Under the pieces are notes generated by a model. That model did not search any database and was not told the origin of the DNA. It saw only the letters and a list, made by a program, of their open reading frames with translations. Both the position numbers and the translations under genes were made by a program. Positions 36,835-44,798 of a stretch of 52,256 nucleotides of DNA are shown here, piece by piece (the first letter of the stretch is position 1; each line of letters starts with the position of its first letter). The stretch is from Fidelibacterota bacterium (GTDB lineage Bacteria; Fidelibacterota; Fidelibacteria; Fidelibacterales; Fidelibacteraceae), in the NCBI GenBank assembly GCA_021734505.1, contig JAIPIT010000005.1:1-52256 (forward strand), given 5' to 3'.

Positions 36835-36905
36835 TCGGGGGTCGTTCAATGGCAGGACAGTTGGTTTTGGTCCAACCGATCGGGGTTCGAATCCCTGCCC
36901 CTGAG
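36835..36905 (+). tRNA. tRNA-Gln (anticodon TTG)
   Basis: A full cloverleaf can be folded by hand. The acceptor stem is TCGGGGG with CCCCTGA (one G-T), the D stem GTTC/GGAC, the anticodon stem GTTGG/CCAAC with loop TTTTGGT, so the anticodon is TTG, and the T arm CGGGG-TTCGAAT-CCCTG. Discriminator is G. U1-A72 is typical of tRNA-Gln. The 3' CCA is not encoded (GCAC follows). Confidence 0.93.
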
Positions 36906-36914
36906 CACGTGAAC

Positions 36915-36950
36915 AAAAAGCCTGAGCATATTTATTCAGGCTTTTTTTTT
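36915..36950 (+). terminator. Rho-independent terminator after tRNA-Gln
   Basis: AAAAAGCCTGA pairs with TCAGGCTTTTT and is followed by a long T run. It lies 10 bases after the tRNA and just ahead of prs. Confidence 0.85.
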
Positions 36951-36976
36951 ATAATAGGAAAAAAAGGAGAGTTGCA

Positions 36977-37942
36977 ATGAAAGACAATGAATTGAAAGTA
37001 TTCTCAGGGTCGTCCAACCCGGAACTTGCAAAGAAAATTTGTAAAGCTATGGATATAGAATTGGGCGCATTGACTACAAAGAAATTCTCTGATGGTGAGA
37101 TATGGGTTCGCTTTGATGAGAACATTCGCGGTCAGGATGTATTTATCATTCAATCAACAGGACAACCTGCGGACAATCTGATCGAACTGCTGATCATCAT
37201 TGATGCTGCAAAACGTTCTTCTGCCGGCCGGATCACGGTAGTGTTGCCTTATTACGGTTATGCACGACAGGACAGAAAAGATCAACCGCGTGTTCCTATT
37301 TCCGCCCGACTTTTCATGGATATGATCGTGAAAGCAGGCGCAAACAGGATCATTGCCATGGATCTTCATTCTATGCAGATCCAGGGTTATGTGAACATAC
37401 CCTTTGATCACCTCTTCTCTCGTCCTGCCCTGATGAAACATTTCAGAGAACATGGTTTATTCGATGATCCAAATCTGATGGTTGTTTCACCGGATATGGG
37501 TTCGGTTGCCCGTTCCAGATCGCTAGCGATGTATATGCAAAAAGGACTGGCAATTATTGATAAACGCCGTACTTCACATAACAACGCCGAAGCTATGAAT
37601 ATTATCGGTGACGTGAAGGGAAAGCGTTGCTTGATCTTTGATGATATGGCAGATACGGCAGGTACCTTGGTTGCGGCTGCAAAACACCTAAAAATGGAAG
37701 GCGCTTCAGAAGTGATATGCGCGTTTACTCATGCGGTGCTTTCAGGTCCGGCGATCGAGCGTTTGAAAAATTCGGAAATATCAAAGATCTATACGACAGA
37801 TACCATTGCACTTCCGAAGGAAAAGATCTTACCAAATATGGAGATCGTGAGCGTAGCAAGTATTTTGGCAGCATCCATTCAACGCTCACATGTGAATGAA
37901 TCGATCTCAGATCTGTTTTATGAATTCAAAGTCGAAAGTTAG
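36977..37942 (+). CDS. prs: Ribose-phosphate pyrophosphokinase
   Basis: Prs makes PRPP from ribose 5-phosphate and ATP for purine, pyrimidine, NAD and amino-acid synthesis; nadC in this window is a user. The 321 residues hold FSDGEIWVRFDENIRGQDVF, the catalytic flexible loop with YYGYARQDRK, the MDLHSMQIQGY site, and the PRPP loop DDMADTAGTL. AAAAGGAG precedes the ATG. It leads a run of translation genes. Confidence 0.97.
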   Translation: MKDNELKVFSGSSNPELAKKICKAMDIELGALTTKKFSDGEIWVRFDENIRGQDVFIIQSTGQPADNLIELLIIIDAAKRSSAGRITVVLPYYGYARQDRKDQPRVPISARLFMDMIVKAGANRIIAMDLHSMQIQGYVNIPFDHLFSRPALMKHFREHGLFDDPNLMVVSPDMGSVARSRSLAMYMQKGLAIIDKRRTSHNNAEAMNIIGDVKGKRCLIFDDMADTAGTLVAAAKHLKMEGASEVICAFTHAVLSGPAIERLKNSEISKIYTTDTIALPKEKILPNMEIVSVASILAASIQRSHVNESISDLFYEFKVES

Positions 37943-37964
37943 AATATAAAAGGAGTTATATACA

Positions 37965-38591
37965 ATGACAGAACTCGCATTGAAAACAGAAGTCCGTGAA
38001 GGACTTGGAAAAGAAGCCAACAAAAAGCTTCGCAAATTAGGAATTATACCTGCAGTGTTCTACCAAAAGAACAAAGCAGAAGCCCTTCAGGTAAATGAAT
38101 TGGAATTTATTCGGGTGTTAAGGGCCGGAAATCAACTGATTGATCTGAACATTGAAGGAAAAAAGAGAAAAGCCATTATCAAAGACATTCAGTTTCATCC
38201 TGTTACCGAAAAGATCGTTCATATTGATTTTCAGGGTGTAAGCATGAGTGAAGTACTTCAAATTTCAGTTCCCCTGAATTTTGTCGGTACAGCAGCAGGT
38301 GTCCATGAAGGTGGATTGTTCGAAGTTCATATGCATGACATCGAAATTAAATGTAAAGCTTCGGATATCCCTCATGAATTAGATATCAATATCGAAAAAC
38401 TGGTAATTGGAGATACTCTCCATATCAGTGATCTTGATTTTGGTGATCTTGAGATCGTTTCCAATCCTGAAATGCTTGTTGCCGGTGTCGTCGTACCGAA
38501 GGTATTCAAAGATACCGAAGTCGAAGAAGGCGAAGCAGTAGAAGGTGAAGAAGACGCTGAAGGTTCAGAAGAAGAACCAATAGAGGAATAA
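37965..38591 (+). CDS. rplY: Ribosomal protein bL25, CTC/TL5 long form
   Basis: bL25 binds 5S rRNA in the large subunit. The 208-residue protein has the N-terminal L25 domain (EVREGLGKEANKKLRKLGIIPAVFY) and the C-terminal CTC/TL5 beta domain (from about 95, VPLNFVGTAAGVHEGG), ending in an acidic tail rich in Glu (GEAVEGEEDAEG). AAAGGAG lies before the ATG. Position between prs and pth is a common conserved order. Confidence 0.95.
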   Translation: MTELALKTEVREGLGKEANKKLRKLGIIPAVFYQKNKAEALQVNELEFIRVLRAGNQLIDLNIEGKKRKAIIKDIQFHPVTEKIVHIDFQGVSMSEVLQISVPLNFVGTAAGVHEGGLFEVHMHDIEIKCKASDIPHELDINIEKLVIGDTLHISDLDFGDLEIVSNPEMLVAGVVVPKVFKDTEVEEGEAVEGEEDAEGSEEEPIEE

Positions 38592-38595
38592 TGCA

Positions 38596-39162
38596 ATGAA
38601 AGCTGTTGTAGGTCTGGGAAATCCCGGTGTTCGCTATCGCAGAACACGCCATAATGTGGGCTTTATGCTCGTTGATGAGCTGTCATCCCGCTATGGTGTG
38701 AAATTCAAAGGCGGTAAAGGCGAATATATGATCGGGATCTCCGAAAAACTTGACACGGCTTTTGTTAAACCACTTACTTTCATGAATAACAGCGGAAGCG
38801 CCGTTAAAGATTTTGTAAAGCGTTATGACGTAAATATGGAAGACCTATTAGTCGTATATGATGATCTTGACCTTCTCCTGGGCCGTTTTAAATTCAAGCA
38901 AGACGGTTCTGGCGGAACACATAATGGAATGAGATCCATTATTGATCGTCTAAACACTGATAGTTTTCCGCGATTAAAAATAGGTATTGATGTTGACGGA
39001 CGCAGAGAAAATGGATCATCTGTGGACTATGTCCTCAGTAATTTTTCGCGAACTGAAAAATTAAAATTCCAGGAACTCCTGCCGGAAGCAACAGATGCAG
39101 TAGAATGTTTTATTACACAAGGTCTTGAAAAGGCCATGAATACCTACAATCAACGTCAGTAA
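38596..39162 (+). CDS. pth: Peptidyl-tRNA hydrolase
   Basis: Pth releases tRNA from dropped-off peptidyl-tRNAs. The 188 residues show GLGNPGVRYRRTRHNVGFM with the catalytic His, PLTFMNNSG with the Asn, DDLDLLLGRFKFKQDGSGGTHNGMRSI with the Asp, and the closing FxxRLKIGI-like block. It begins 4 bases after the rplY stop, so the two are likely cotranslated. Confidence 0.95.
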   Translation: MKAVVGLGNPGVRYRRTRHNVGFMLVDELSSRYGVKFKGGKGEYMIGISEKLDTAFVKPLTFMNNSGSAVKDFVKRYDVNMEDLLVVYDDLDLLLGRFKFKQDGSGGTHNGMRSIIDRLNTDSFPRLKIGIDVDGRRENGSSVDYVLSNFSRTEKLKFQELLPEATDAVECFITQGLEKAMNTYNQRQ

Positions 39163-39183
39163 TCATACTAAAAGGAGTATACA

Positions 39184-39741
39184 TTGAGATATTACGAAAT
39201 GCTTTTTATTGTTCATCCCAACTATGAACAGGATCGTCTGGATGCTGAGATCAGCTCAGTCCAGAAAGAGATCACCGCTAAAGGCGGAACAGTCCTAAAA
39301 ACAGACAATTGGGGCAAACGCAAGTTGGCTTACCTGATCAACAAACAACGCTATGGATCATATGTTTTAATGTATTTTGAAGCTGATCCTGCGATGATCC
39401 AGGGTTTACAGGAATGGATGGAAATTCAGGCTCAGGTATTACATCAAATGATCATTCGTCTGGACGAAAAACCGGAATTATCAGCAGAAAGTGAAAATCC
39501 CGATTCACCGTCTTCAGCACCTTACGTAAAAAAACCTGAATTTGTAAAATCAGAAAGAACTGTAAAAGCGCCGGAAAAAGAAGCAGTTGAAGAATCAGCA
39601 GTTGAAGAAGTAATTGCTGAAGAAGCGGTTGCTGAAGAAGAAGTGGCTGAAGAAGAAGTTGCTGAAGAAGCGGTTGTTGAAGAATCAGCAGTTGAAGAAG
39701 CAGTTGATACTGAAGAAACAACTGAAGAAAAAGGAGTATAA
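39184..39741 (+). CDS. rpsF: Ribosomal protein bS6 with acidic repeat tail
   Basis: bS6 is a small-subunit protein that partners bS18. Translation starts at TTG 39184 ([14 protein letters not shown]) behind AAAAGGAG; the next ATG would remove the first strand. Residues 1-95 are the normal S6 domain ([18 protein letters not shown]). Residues 96-185 are an extra tail, of which 135-174 is eight five-residue repeats of VEESA/AEEEV type encoded by a 15-base minisatellite. No ssb gene separates it from rpsR. Confidence 0.93.
   Translation: MRYYEMLFIVHPNYEQDRLDAEISSVQKEITAKGGTVLKTDNWGKRKLAYLINKQRYGSYVLMYFEADPAMIQGLQEWMEIQAQVLHQMIIRLDEKPELSAESENPDSPSSAPYVKKPEFVKSERTVKAPEKEAVEESAVEEVIAEEAVAEEEVAEEEVAEEAVVEESAVEEAVDTEETTEEKGV
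39586..39705 (+). repeat. In-frame 15-bp minisatellite in rpsF (8 units)
   Basis: Eight consecutive 15-base units, for example GTTGAAGAATCAGCA and GCTGAAGAAGAAGTG, sit head to tail without a break. The unit is a multiple of three, so gain or loss changes only the tail length. Confidence 0.9.
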
Positions 39742-39743
39742 CC

Positions 39744-39974
39744 ATGGCTTTTACATCCAGAAAAAAAATCTGCAAATACTGTGAAAACAAAAAGAACACG
39801 ATAGATTATAAAGATTATAAAAATCTTAAGAGATCAATTACCGAACAGGGCAAGATCATTCCCCGTCGTGTTACCGGAACCTGTGCAAAACATCAGCGTG
39901 AACTGGTTCAAGCGATCAAACGTGCACGTAATGTCGCTTTGCTGCCGTATTCATACGATGTAAAGAATAGCTAA
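39744..39974 (+). CDS. rpsR: Ribosomal protein bS18, zinc-ligand form
   Basis: bS18 binds bS6 on the 30S platform. The 76 residues contain [25 protein letters not shown], the family block, and the Cys/His set C10, C13, C47 and H50 (CKYC and CAKH), which is typical of the zinc-binding C+ form. Its ATG lies 2 bases after the rpsF stop with AAAAGGAG inside the end of rpsF. Confidence 0.96.
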   Translation: MAFTSRKKICKYCENKKNTIDYKDYKNLKRSITEQGKIIPRRVTGTCAKHQRELVQAIKRARNVALLPYSYDVKNS

Positions 39975-39987
39975 GAGGAGATACAAC

Positions 39988-40431
39988 ATGAAAATCATAA
40001 TGAAAAAAGACATAGAAGGTCTCGGCAAAGCCGGAGATGTTGTATCCGTAAAAGACGGTTATGCACGTAATTACCTTATGCCCAAAGACTTTGCTATCAA
40101 GGCAACACGTTCAAATATGAAGATCGTTGATGAACTTCAAAAAAACGAAGCCAAGAAAAGCAAGAAAACGGAAACCGCTGCACAGAACATTGCAAAGAAA
40201 TTGCAGGATATATCTGTGACCGCTACGGTTAAAGTCGGTGAAGAAGATAAGCTTTTTGGTGCCGTTACAGCTCAGATCATTTCCGAACTGATTGCTGAAA
40301 AAGGCATCGAAATTGATAAGCACAATATTTTACTCGACGAACCGATCAAAGAACTTGGTGTGTTTGATGTAGCCGTTAAAGTCGGTGCCGGCATTAAAGC
40401 CGTGATTAAAGTTTGGGTTGTTAAAGAGTAA
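39988..40431 (+). CDS. rplI: Ribosomal protein bL9
   Basis: bL9 binds 23S rRNA and spans between ribosomes. The 147 residues begin MKIIMKKDIEGLGKAGDVVSVKDGYARNYLMP, with the conserved GYARNYLxP block, then a long connecting helix and a C-terminal domain (LFGAVTAQIISE). AGAGGAG precedes the ATG. It closes the translation run; a hairpin follows. Confidence 0.96.
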   Translation: MKIIMKKDIEGLGKAGDVVSVKDGYARNYLMPKDFAIKATRSNMKIVDELQKNEAKKSKKTETAAQNIAKKLQDISVTATVKVGEEDKLFGAVTAQIISELIAEKGIEIDKHNILLDEPIKELGVFDVAVKVGAGIKAVIKVWVVKE

Positions 40432-40482
40432 TCTGTGATCTGTGACCGGTGATCTGTGATCAAAAACAGTTACAATAGATGC

Positions 40483-40511
40483 AAGGGCTGGAGTTATCCG
40501 GCCCTTTTCTT
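40483..40511 (+). terminator. Probable terminator after rplI
   Basis: AAGGGCTGG faces CCGGCCCTT with a T-rich end (TTTTCTT). Just upstream is a short tandem of CTGTGATC units (40430-40460). Confidence 0.6.
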
Positions 40512-40534
40512 ATTGATCAATTATTCCTGAATGT

Positions 40535-40595
40535 GTAGGGGAGGCTTGCGAGTCTTCCTTAGGTTTTAAAGGGCGATCTGCGAATCGTCCGTACA
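40535..40595. repeat. GTAGGGGAGGC-type hairpins in the rplI downstream gap
   Basis: TGTAGGGGAGGCTTGCGAGT faces a CTTCC arm, and CGAT/ATCG encloses CTGCGA. The first resembles the TGTAGGGG repeats at 23224 and 32496. The rest of the 253-base gap shows no gene. Confidence 0.45.
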
Positions 40596-40684
40596 TGTGA
40601 GAAAATAATATTATTGCTGTAAAGAGGCTGATTGCCGAATGGAAAGGAAAAATTCAAGAGGTATGTCCCGGACTTTAGGGGATA

Positions 40685-41113
40685 TTATTTCAGCAAATAC
40701 TTCGGGATCAGAACGATCGTCGTGTCACCCTTCACCTCAAATAACCATTCTTTGAATTTTTTTGGCATAAATAGACCATAGGCATTATTGGAAAATCCAA
40801 AGCCTTCCTGAGGAATGCCCATCCAATTCATATCGAGAATTTTGTTAGAATTGCTGTCGTGAAAAAACTTTAGTGCATAAGTTCCGTTTTCAATGTCATA
40901 TAAGTCGATCACAATGGGGAGGGTGTCGATCTTTTTGACGATAGCCCGGATCGTTATTTCATTTGTATCCAGCAGTTCAAGCAGAATATCTCCGTTTTTA
41001 CTTCTGATATCTTCAATGTGGACCTCAAGATGCGCTTGCGCATTCATGCAGGAAAAGCCCAAAAATAAGATCAGGCCGGCAATATAGTGAATTATATTTT
41101 TATTTTTTAGCAT
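40685..41113 (-). CDS. DUF2141-type secreted protein
   Basis: The start at 41113 (MLKNKNIIHYIAGLILFLGFS) opens a signal peptide; an upstream in-frame Met at 41146 lies inside the neighbouring gene. The 142 residues carry the DUF2141 signature FHDSNSNKILDMNWMGIPQEG, GFSNNA, which in other members is a small periplasmic beta-sandwich with an Asp/Asn loop that looks calcium-binding. Function unknown. It overlaps the upstream lipoprotein gene by 14 bases. Confidence 0.8.
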   Translation of the reverse strand: MLKNKNIIHYIAGLILFLGFSCMNAQAHLEVHIEDIRSKNGDILLELLDTNEITIRAIVKKIDTLPIVIDLYDIENGTYALKFFHDSNSNKILDMNWMGIPQEGFGFSNNAYGLFMPKKFKEWLFEVKGDTTIVLIPKYLLK

Positions 41114-41987
41114 TGATAAAACCGGGTTCCGGTGGGAATAGCTCATCTCTTAAGGCCATCAGTTCTTCTGGTGTATCAATATCGTAACTGACAGGGATCA
41201 GAATAACCGGATTTAATCCCATATCAGGATTCTGTATTGAATTTGATGGCTGTTCCAATATCTTTAAAGAAGCACCAATTACAAATTGTTCTGATCGATC
41301 TACAACATATCCGGTCAATGCCCCATCCTGATTGAGCGTTAGATAATTGCTATATATTTCACGCCGTGTTATGTATAATTCACCCTTGATGATATTGCCG
41401 ATATTGATCTCAACGGTCACTCCCGGGTGCCCATCTTTATCGGGATCGATCAAATTGGGATCGTTCGGGTCTTTCGACAATGGTTTTGACGGATCTCCGG
41501 TGATCCCCAATAGGACTGGTGTCGCCGGGCGATAGAGCTGCCATTTGCCGTCATGAAAAGATAATTCAACTTCCTGGATCCTCGGTTCAATTGCCTGAAT
41601 GGCTTCATCCCTGAATGTCGGATATACATTCTTTTGGTTGATCTTCTGTTCGGCATGAACAAATTTATCAGATTGCATCAGCTTTCCGCCATCCAGATAA
41701 AAATCGGAAAATCCATAAGAAATGATAAAGGTATTCATAGGTGTTTTGGTAGTTGGATCTTCATAAGCTACGATATCATAATGAGCATAATGTCCAACGA
41801 TCGCTTGCTTGGCACTTTCAAGATCAGGATATTGAGTACTGTCCTGAACACTTTGACTCAAATCGTAGAGAGGAGAATCCGGCCAGTCCAGCGGGGAAGA
41901 GCAGGAGCTCAGGATCATTAAAATTAAAATCAATCCGATCGATATTAAAGATACTTTATTTTTAGTTGTCATATGTTTCAATGGCAT
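41100..41987 (-). CDS. Lipoprotein of unknown function
   Basis: This 295-residue lipoprotein (signal ILILMILSSCSSPLD, lipobox Cys about 29) starts at 41987, chosen because GGGAGGA lies 8 bases upstream; Met at 41972 is an alternative. It contains a KDPNDPNLIDPDKDGHPGVTV segment, Asp-rich like a thrombospondin type 3 calcium loop, and later FVIGASLKIL. No enzyme motif is recognised. Cotranscribed with the DUF2141 gene through overlap. Confidence 0.7.
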   Translation of the reverse strand: MPLKHMTTKNKVSLISIGLILILMILSSCSSPLDWPDSPLYDLSQSVQDSTQYPDLESAKQAIVGHYAHYDIVAYEDPTTKTPMNTFIISYGFSDFYLDGGKLMQSDKFVHAEQKINQKNVYPTFRDEAIQAIEPRIQEVELSFHDGKWQLYRPATPVLLGITGDPSKPLSKDPNDPNLIDPDKDGHPGVTVEINIGNIIKGELYITRREIYSNYLTLNQDGALTGYVVDRSEQFVIGASLKILEQPSNSIQNPDMGLNPVILIPVSYDIDTPEELMALRDELFPPEPGFINAKK

Positions 41988-42196
41988 AACAACTTTCCTC
42001 CCGGTGATTTCGTATTCATTAATTTAATGAGATGTTGAGGAAAATCATAATGTAAAATGGGGATCTGGGGCCGGGAGTCGGAGTGGGAAAGGTTGGAGAG
42101 CGTTCTTTCCCGGGGTTGCACCCCGGGTTATACCTTAGTTCAACCCCTCGACTTTGCTCGGGGTTATCCATCATCCATCATCTGTCTTTCATCATC

Positions 42197-42251
42197 CCAT
42201 TTCATGAATGGATCCTTCTCCCGACCATCATCGGGATTAGGATGACAGTCT
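42197..42251 (-). repeat. Composite dispersed repeat, copy B
   Basis: On the minus strand it reads AGACTGTCATCCTAAT, then CCCGATGATGGTCGGG (stem CCCGA/TCGGG), then GAGAAGGATCCATTCATGA. The arms match copy A at 21675 almost base for base, while the centre differs. Confidence 0.7.
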
Positions 42252-42260
42252 TTGTTACTT

Positions 42261-42291
42261 CTTCAACATTTCAACGCTTCAACATTTCAAC
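42261..42291. repeat. Tandem CTTCAACATTTCAACG units
   Basis: This is the reverse complement of the GTTGAA tandem at 21602 and lies on the corresponding side of the composite repeat. Confidence 0.65.
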
Positions 42292-42392
42292 CTCTATGCC
42301 GGGCAAATTAATTTCGATACAATAGTCCTTTCAAAGCGTTTAACATTTTCTTAAATTCGGACGTGAAAATTGTAACTGGAGGATACTGATCA

Positions 42393-43619
42393 ATGCCGGC
42401 GTATATCGTAATGGGCGCCCAGTGGGGCGATGAAGGCAAAGGGAAGATCGTAGATGTTCTTGCCGAAAAGATGGATTTTGTTGTACGGTTCCAGGGTGGA
42501 GCGAACGCGGGTCATACCGTGATCCACGGGGATACTAAGTACGTTACCCATCTTGTCCCTTCCGGGGTTATTTCAGGTCACTCGATCAACATTATCGGAA
42601 ACGGATGTGTCGTGAATCCCACGACATTGTTCGAAGAGATGGAAACCCTGCGTAAACAGGGTATAAGTATTTCTCCCGATAAGTTCATCGTGTCACCTTC
42701 TGCCCATATGGTATTACCCATCCATGAATACCTGGATAAGGCCCTGAATGAAAAAATAGGGACCACTAACCGGGGTATTGGACCGGCATACACAGACAAG
42801 GTTCAAAGGACCGGTATCCGTTGGGAAAGTGCATGCGACGGTAGCTTTGAGGAAGCCTACCGTGAGCACCTGAGCTTCATTGAGAAGGTCTATGCAATTG
42901 TTGAGAAAGAAGAAATTCAAGCCCTGAGAGACGGCATTCCCGAGTTGGTTAAAGCGGTGGAACGCTTAAGACCCTTTGTTCGGGATGCACGCCCACTCCT
43001 TGCGGAAGCTGTAAAAAATGGCAGCAAAATATTATACGAAGGAGCCCAAGGCACGTTCTTGGACGTTGATCACGGGACTTATCCATTTGTCACTTCTTCC
43101 AACACCAGCATTGGGGGTGCTTATACCGGCAGCGGTATATTCCTCGATTTTGATAAGCGGATCGCGATCGTAAAATCGTATACGACCCGCGTGGGTGAAG
43201 GTCCGTTCCCGACCGAATTATTTGATGAAACAGGAGAGATCCTGAGAGATCACGGGAATGAATACGGCGCTACGACCGGACGTCCAAGACGTTGCGGTTG
43301 GCTCGATCTTGCCCTGTTAAAAGAGTCATGCATGATCAACGGATTCAACACCATTGTTTTTTCGAAGATAAGCTGTTTATCCGGCTTTGAGACCTTGAAA
43401 GTTGCTATCGCTTACAATTCCGATGGAAGCCCGGTGTACCACGAACTTCCCGGCTGGGAAGAAGATGTCCTTGGTTGCACCGAATATGATAAACTCCCGG
43501 AAAATTGCCGGAAGTATATTGAGTTTACAGAAAACTTTTTGGGCGTCCCCATTGGGATCGTGTCAACGGGACCAGACCGTGACCATGTGATCGAACGACA
43601 ACCTATATTTGCTAAATAA
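42393..43619 (+). CDS. purA: Adenylosuccinate synthetase
   Basis: PurA makes adenylosuccinate from IMP, Asp and GTP, the first committed step to AMP. The protein has 408 residues, slightly shorter than E. coli PurA, with GAQWGDEGKGKIVD (GTP P-loop with catalytic Asp), GGANAGHT (catalytic His), IGPAYTDK, GTFLDVDHGTYPFVTSS and TTGRPRRCGWLD. TGGAGG lies before the ATG. It stands alone between repeat-filled gaps. purB is not in this window. Confidence 0.97.
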   Translation: MPAYIVMGAQWGDEGKGKIVDVLAEKMDFVVRFQGGANAGHTVIHGDTKYVTHLVPSGVISGHSINIIGNGCVVNPTTLFEEMETLRKQGISISPDKFIVSPSAHMVLPIHEYLDKALNEKIGTTNRGIGPAYTDKVQRTGIRWESACDGSFEEAYREHLSFIEKVYAIVEKEEIQALRDGIPELVKAVERLRPFVRDARPLLAEAVKNGSKILYEGAQGTFLDVDHGTYPFVTSSNTSIGGAYTGSGIFLDFDKRIAIVKSYTTRVGEGPFPTELFDETGEILRDHGNEYGATTGRPRRCGWLDLALLKESCMINGFNTIVFSKISCLSGFETLKVAIAYNSDGSPVYHELPGWEEDVLGCTEYDKLPENCRKYIEFTENFLGVPIGIVSTGPDRDHVIERQPIFAK

Positions 43620-43962
43620 TTAGCTCAGATCCCCTGTTTGTGACATGTATGTGCGTATTTAACGTAACATTGTCGATGAGATTGTATTGAATTACTTTTT
43701 AATATCAATACACTTGATGTTTAGCGTTTAACGTTTAATGTTTAATGTTTAAGCGTTTAATGTTTAAGCGTTCAAGGAGTTCATTAGTTGAAAGTTCAGA
43801 TTAAACTTTAAACTTTTAAACGACTCCCCGGCGATGTTCAAATCATATTTTTTATCAATGGCTTTGCCATTGGAACAGTATTTTCAATACGCATTTTTTG
43901 TCGCATTCAGAGATCATCAGTATCGGTTACAATCACTTTAACTGTAACTGAAAGGAATTATC
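43620..43962. other. 343-base intergenic region with heptamer repeats
   Basis: No gene. At 43718-43772 there is a tandem of GTTTAAC, GTTTAAT and GTTTAAGC units, followed by AAACTTTAAACTTTTAAACG. A short inverted pair CAATGGC/GCCATTG (43857-43874) follows. The last 40 bases before the next gene contain AAAGGAA. Confidence 0.6.
43718..43772. repeat. Tandem GTTTAA(C/T/G) array
   Basis: Seven or so GTTTAAN units run in sequence, with an alternating AAGC spacer near the end. Similar TAAAC-rich text occurs in the gaps at 16020 and 26115. Confidence 0.6.
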
Positions 43963-44664
43963 ATGAAAAATGCAAATTCGGTGATAACATCACCAACCCC
44001 CACATTCACTATTGAACGTACATCCCGATTTACGCCTAAGGAAGAAATGGCAAATGCCGTCTCCCATACGATAGGGAGTTTGCTTTCGATCTACGCACTT
44101 GTTCTCTTATTGTATTATTCGATCAAGCAAGGAGATGCAACATCCATTATAAGCGCCTCAATTTTTGGCGTATCGATGTTGGCTTTGTATACATCTTCTG
44201 CTTTAACCCATGCTCTTCCGACAGGGAGGGCAAAGAACATCTTTCATAACATTGACCAGATCGCGATCTACTTTCTGATCGCCGGGACTTATACTCCATT
44301 TGCTCTCATGATGAAAGATGATTGGGGTTTATTAATGCTGGGTATCGAATGGACACTGGCAGCCAGCGGGATTGTAATGAAATTATTGATGCCGGGGGTC
44401 TTTGAAAGGGGAGTGAACATTCTCATTATTGCATCTTATGTGATCATGGGTTGGCTACTTATCTTCTTTCTGGCTCCCTTGTACAGGCATATGGATCCGG
44501 CCGGTGTTAATTTGATCTTTCTCGGCGGTGTTTTTTATACCCTCGGGATCATCTTTTTTAAAGCCAAGAGGATCAAACACAGTCATTTGATCTGGCACCT
44601 GATGGTCATGGCAGGATCTGCCGTGCATTGGTGGGTTGTAATGAAGTATGTGTTGATGGCGTAG
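43963..44664 (+). CDS. trhA: TrhA / hemolysin III (PAQR-like) membrane protein
   Basis: The 233-residue protein has seven hydrophobic segments and the PAQR/HlyIII motif set: EEMANAVSHTIGSLLS, SALTHALP, HNIDQIAIYFLIAGTYTPF, and HLMVMAGSAVHWW, whose His and Asp residues form the zinc site. Bacterial members affect membrane fluidity or energy state; a haemolytic role is not implied. It is monocistronic and runs into a convergent gene. Confidence 0.88.
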   Translation: MKNANSVITSPTPTFTIERTSRFTPKEEMANAVSHTIGSLLSIYALVLLLYYSIKQGDATSIISASIFGVSMLALYTSSALTHALPTGRAKNIFHNIDQIAIYFLIAGTYTPFALMMKDDWGLLMLGIEWTLAASGIVMKLLMPGVFERGVNILIIASYVIMGWLLIFFLAPLYRHMDPAGVNLIFLGGVFYTLGIIFFKAKRIKHSHLIWHLMVMAGSAVHWWVVMKYVLMA

Positions 44665-44673
44665 CATAAAATA

Positions 44674-44703
44674 AATAGCCTTGGGTTTAAACCCAAGGCT
44701 ATT
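44674..44703. repeat. Perfect 30-base palindrome
   Basis: AATAGCCTTGGGTTT is followed at once by its reverse complement. It is the first of three hairpins in the gap between two convergent genes. Confidence 0.85.
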
Positions 44704-44725
44704 GAAAAAACGATTTAATCAGTAG

Positions 44726-44745
44726 CCCCGGGTTTTAACCCGGGG
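44726..44745. repeat. CCCCGGGTT/AACCCGGGG hairpin
   Basis: A nine-base perfect stem with a TT loop. It is related to the CCCGGGG hairpin at 42109. Confidence 0.75.
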
Positions 44746-44756
44746 TAAATTGTTTG

Positions 44757-44795
44757 ATGTAGAGACGCAACCCCGATGCTTGGGGTGCGTCTACA
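44757..44795 (-). repeat. ATGTAGA/TCTACAT hairpin, possible terminator of the oxidoreductase operon
   Basis: The stem ATGTAGA-ACGCA-CCCC pairs with GGGG-TGCG-TCTACAT around GATGCT. It ends 3 bases beyond the stop codon of the minus-strand oxidoreductase. Its inner text is close to the hairpin at 35945. Confidence 0.6.
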
Positions 44796-44798
44796 TGA

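Larger units (their letters stand above)
41988..42392. other. 405-base intergenic region filled with repeats
   Basis: No credible gene. It holds a CCCGGGG/CCCCGGG hairpin (42109-42127), an AACCCC/GGGGTT pair (42142-42165), composite repeat copy B (42197-42251), and a CTTCAACATTTCAACG tandem (42261-42291). The last 90 bases are AT-rich and should contain the purA promoter; GGAGG stands ahead of its ATG. Confidence 0.6.

Noticed and set aside
39586-39705. Regular repeats considered as a CRISPR array
   Set aside because: Units are 15 bases with no spacers and lie in frame inside rpsF, so this is a coding minisatellite.
42057-42325. Two short plus-strand frames in the gap before purA
   Set aside because: They consist of hairpins and the composite repeat (for example GLYLSSTPRLCSGLS); no gene-like codon use or start signal.
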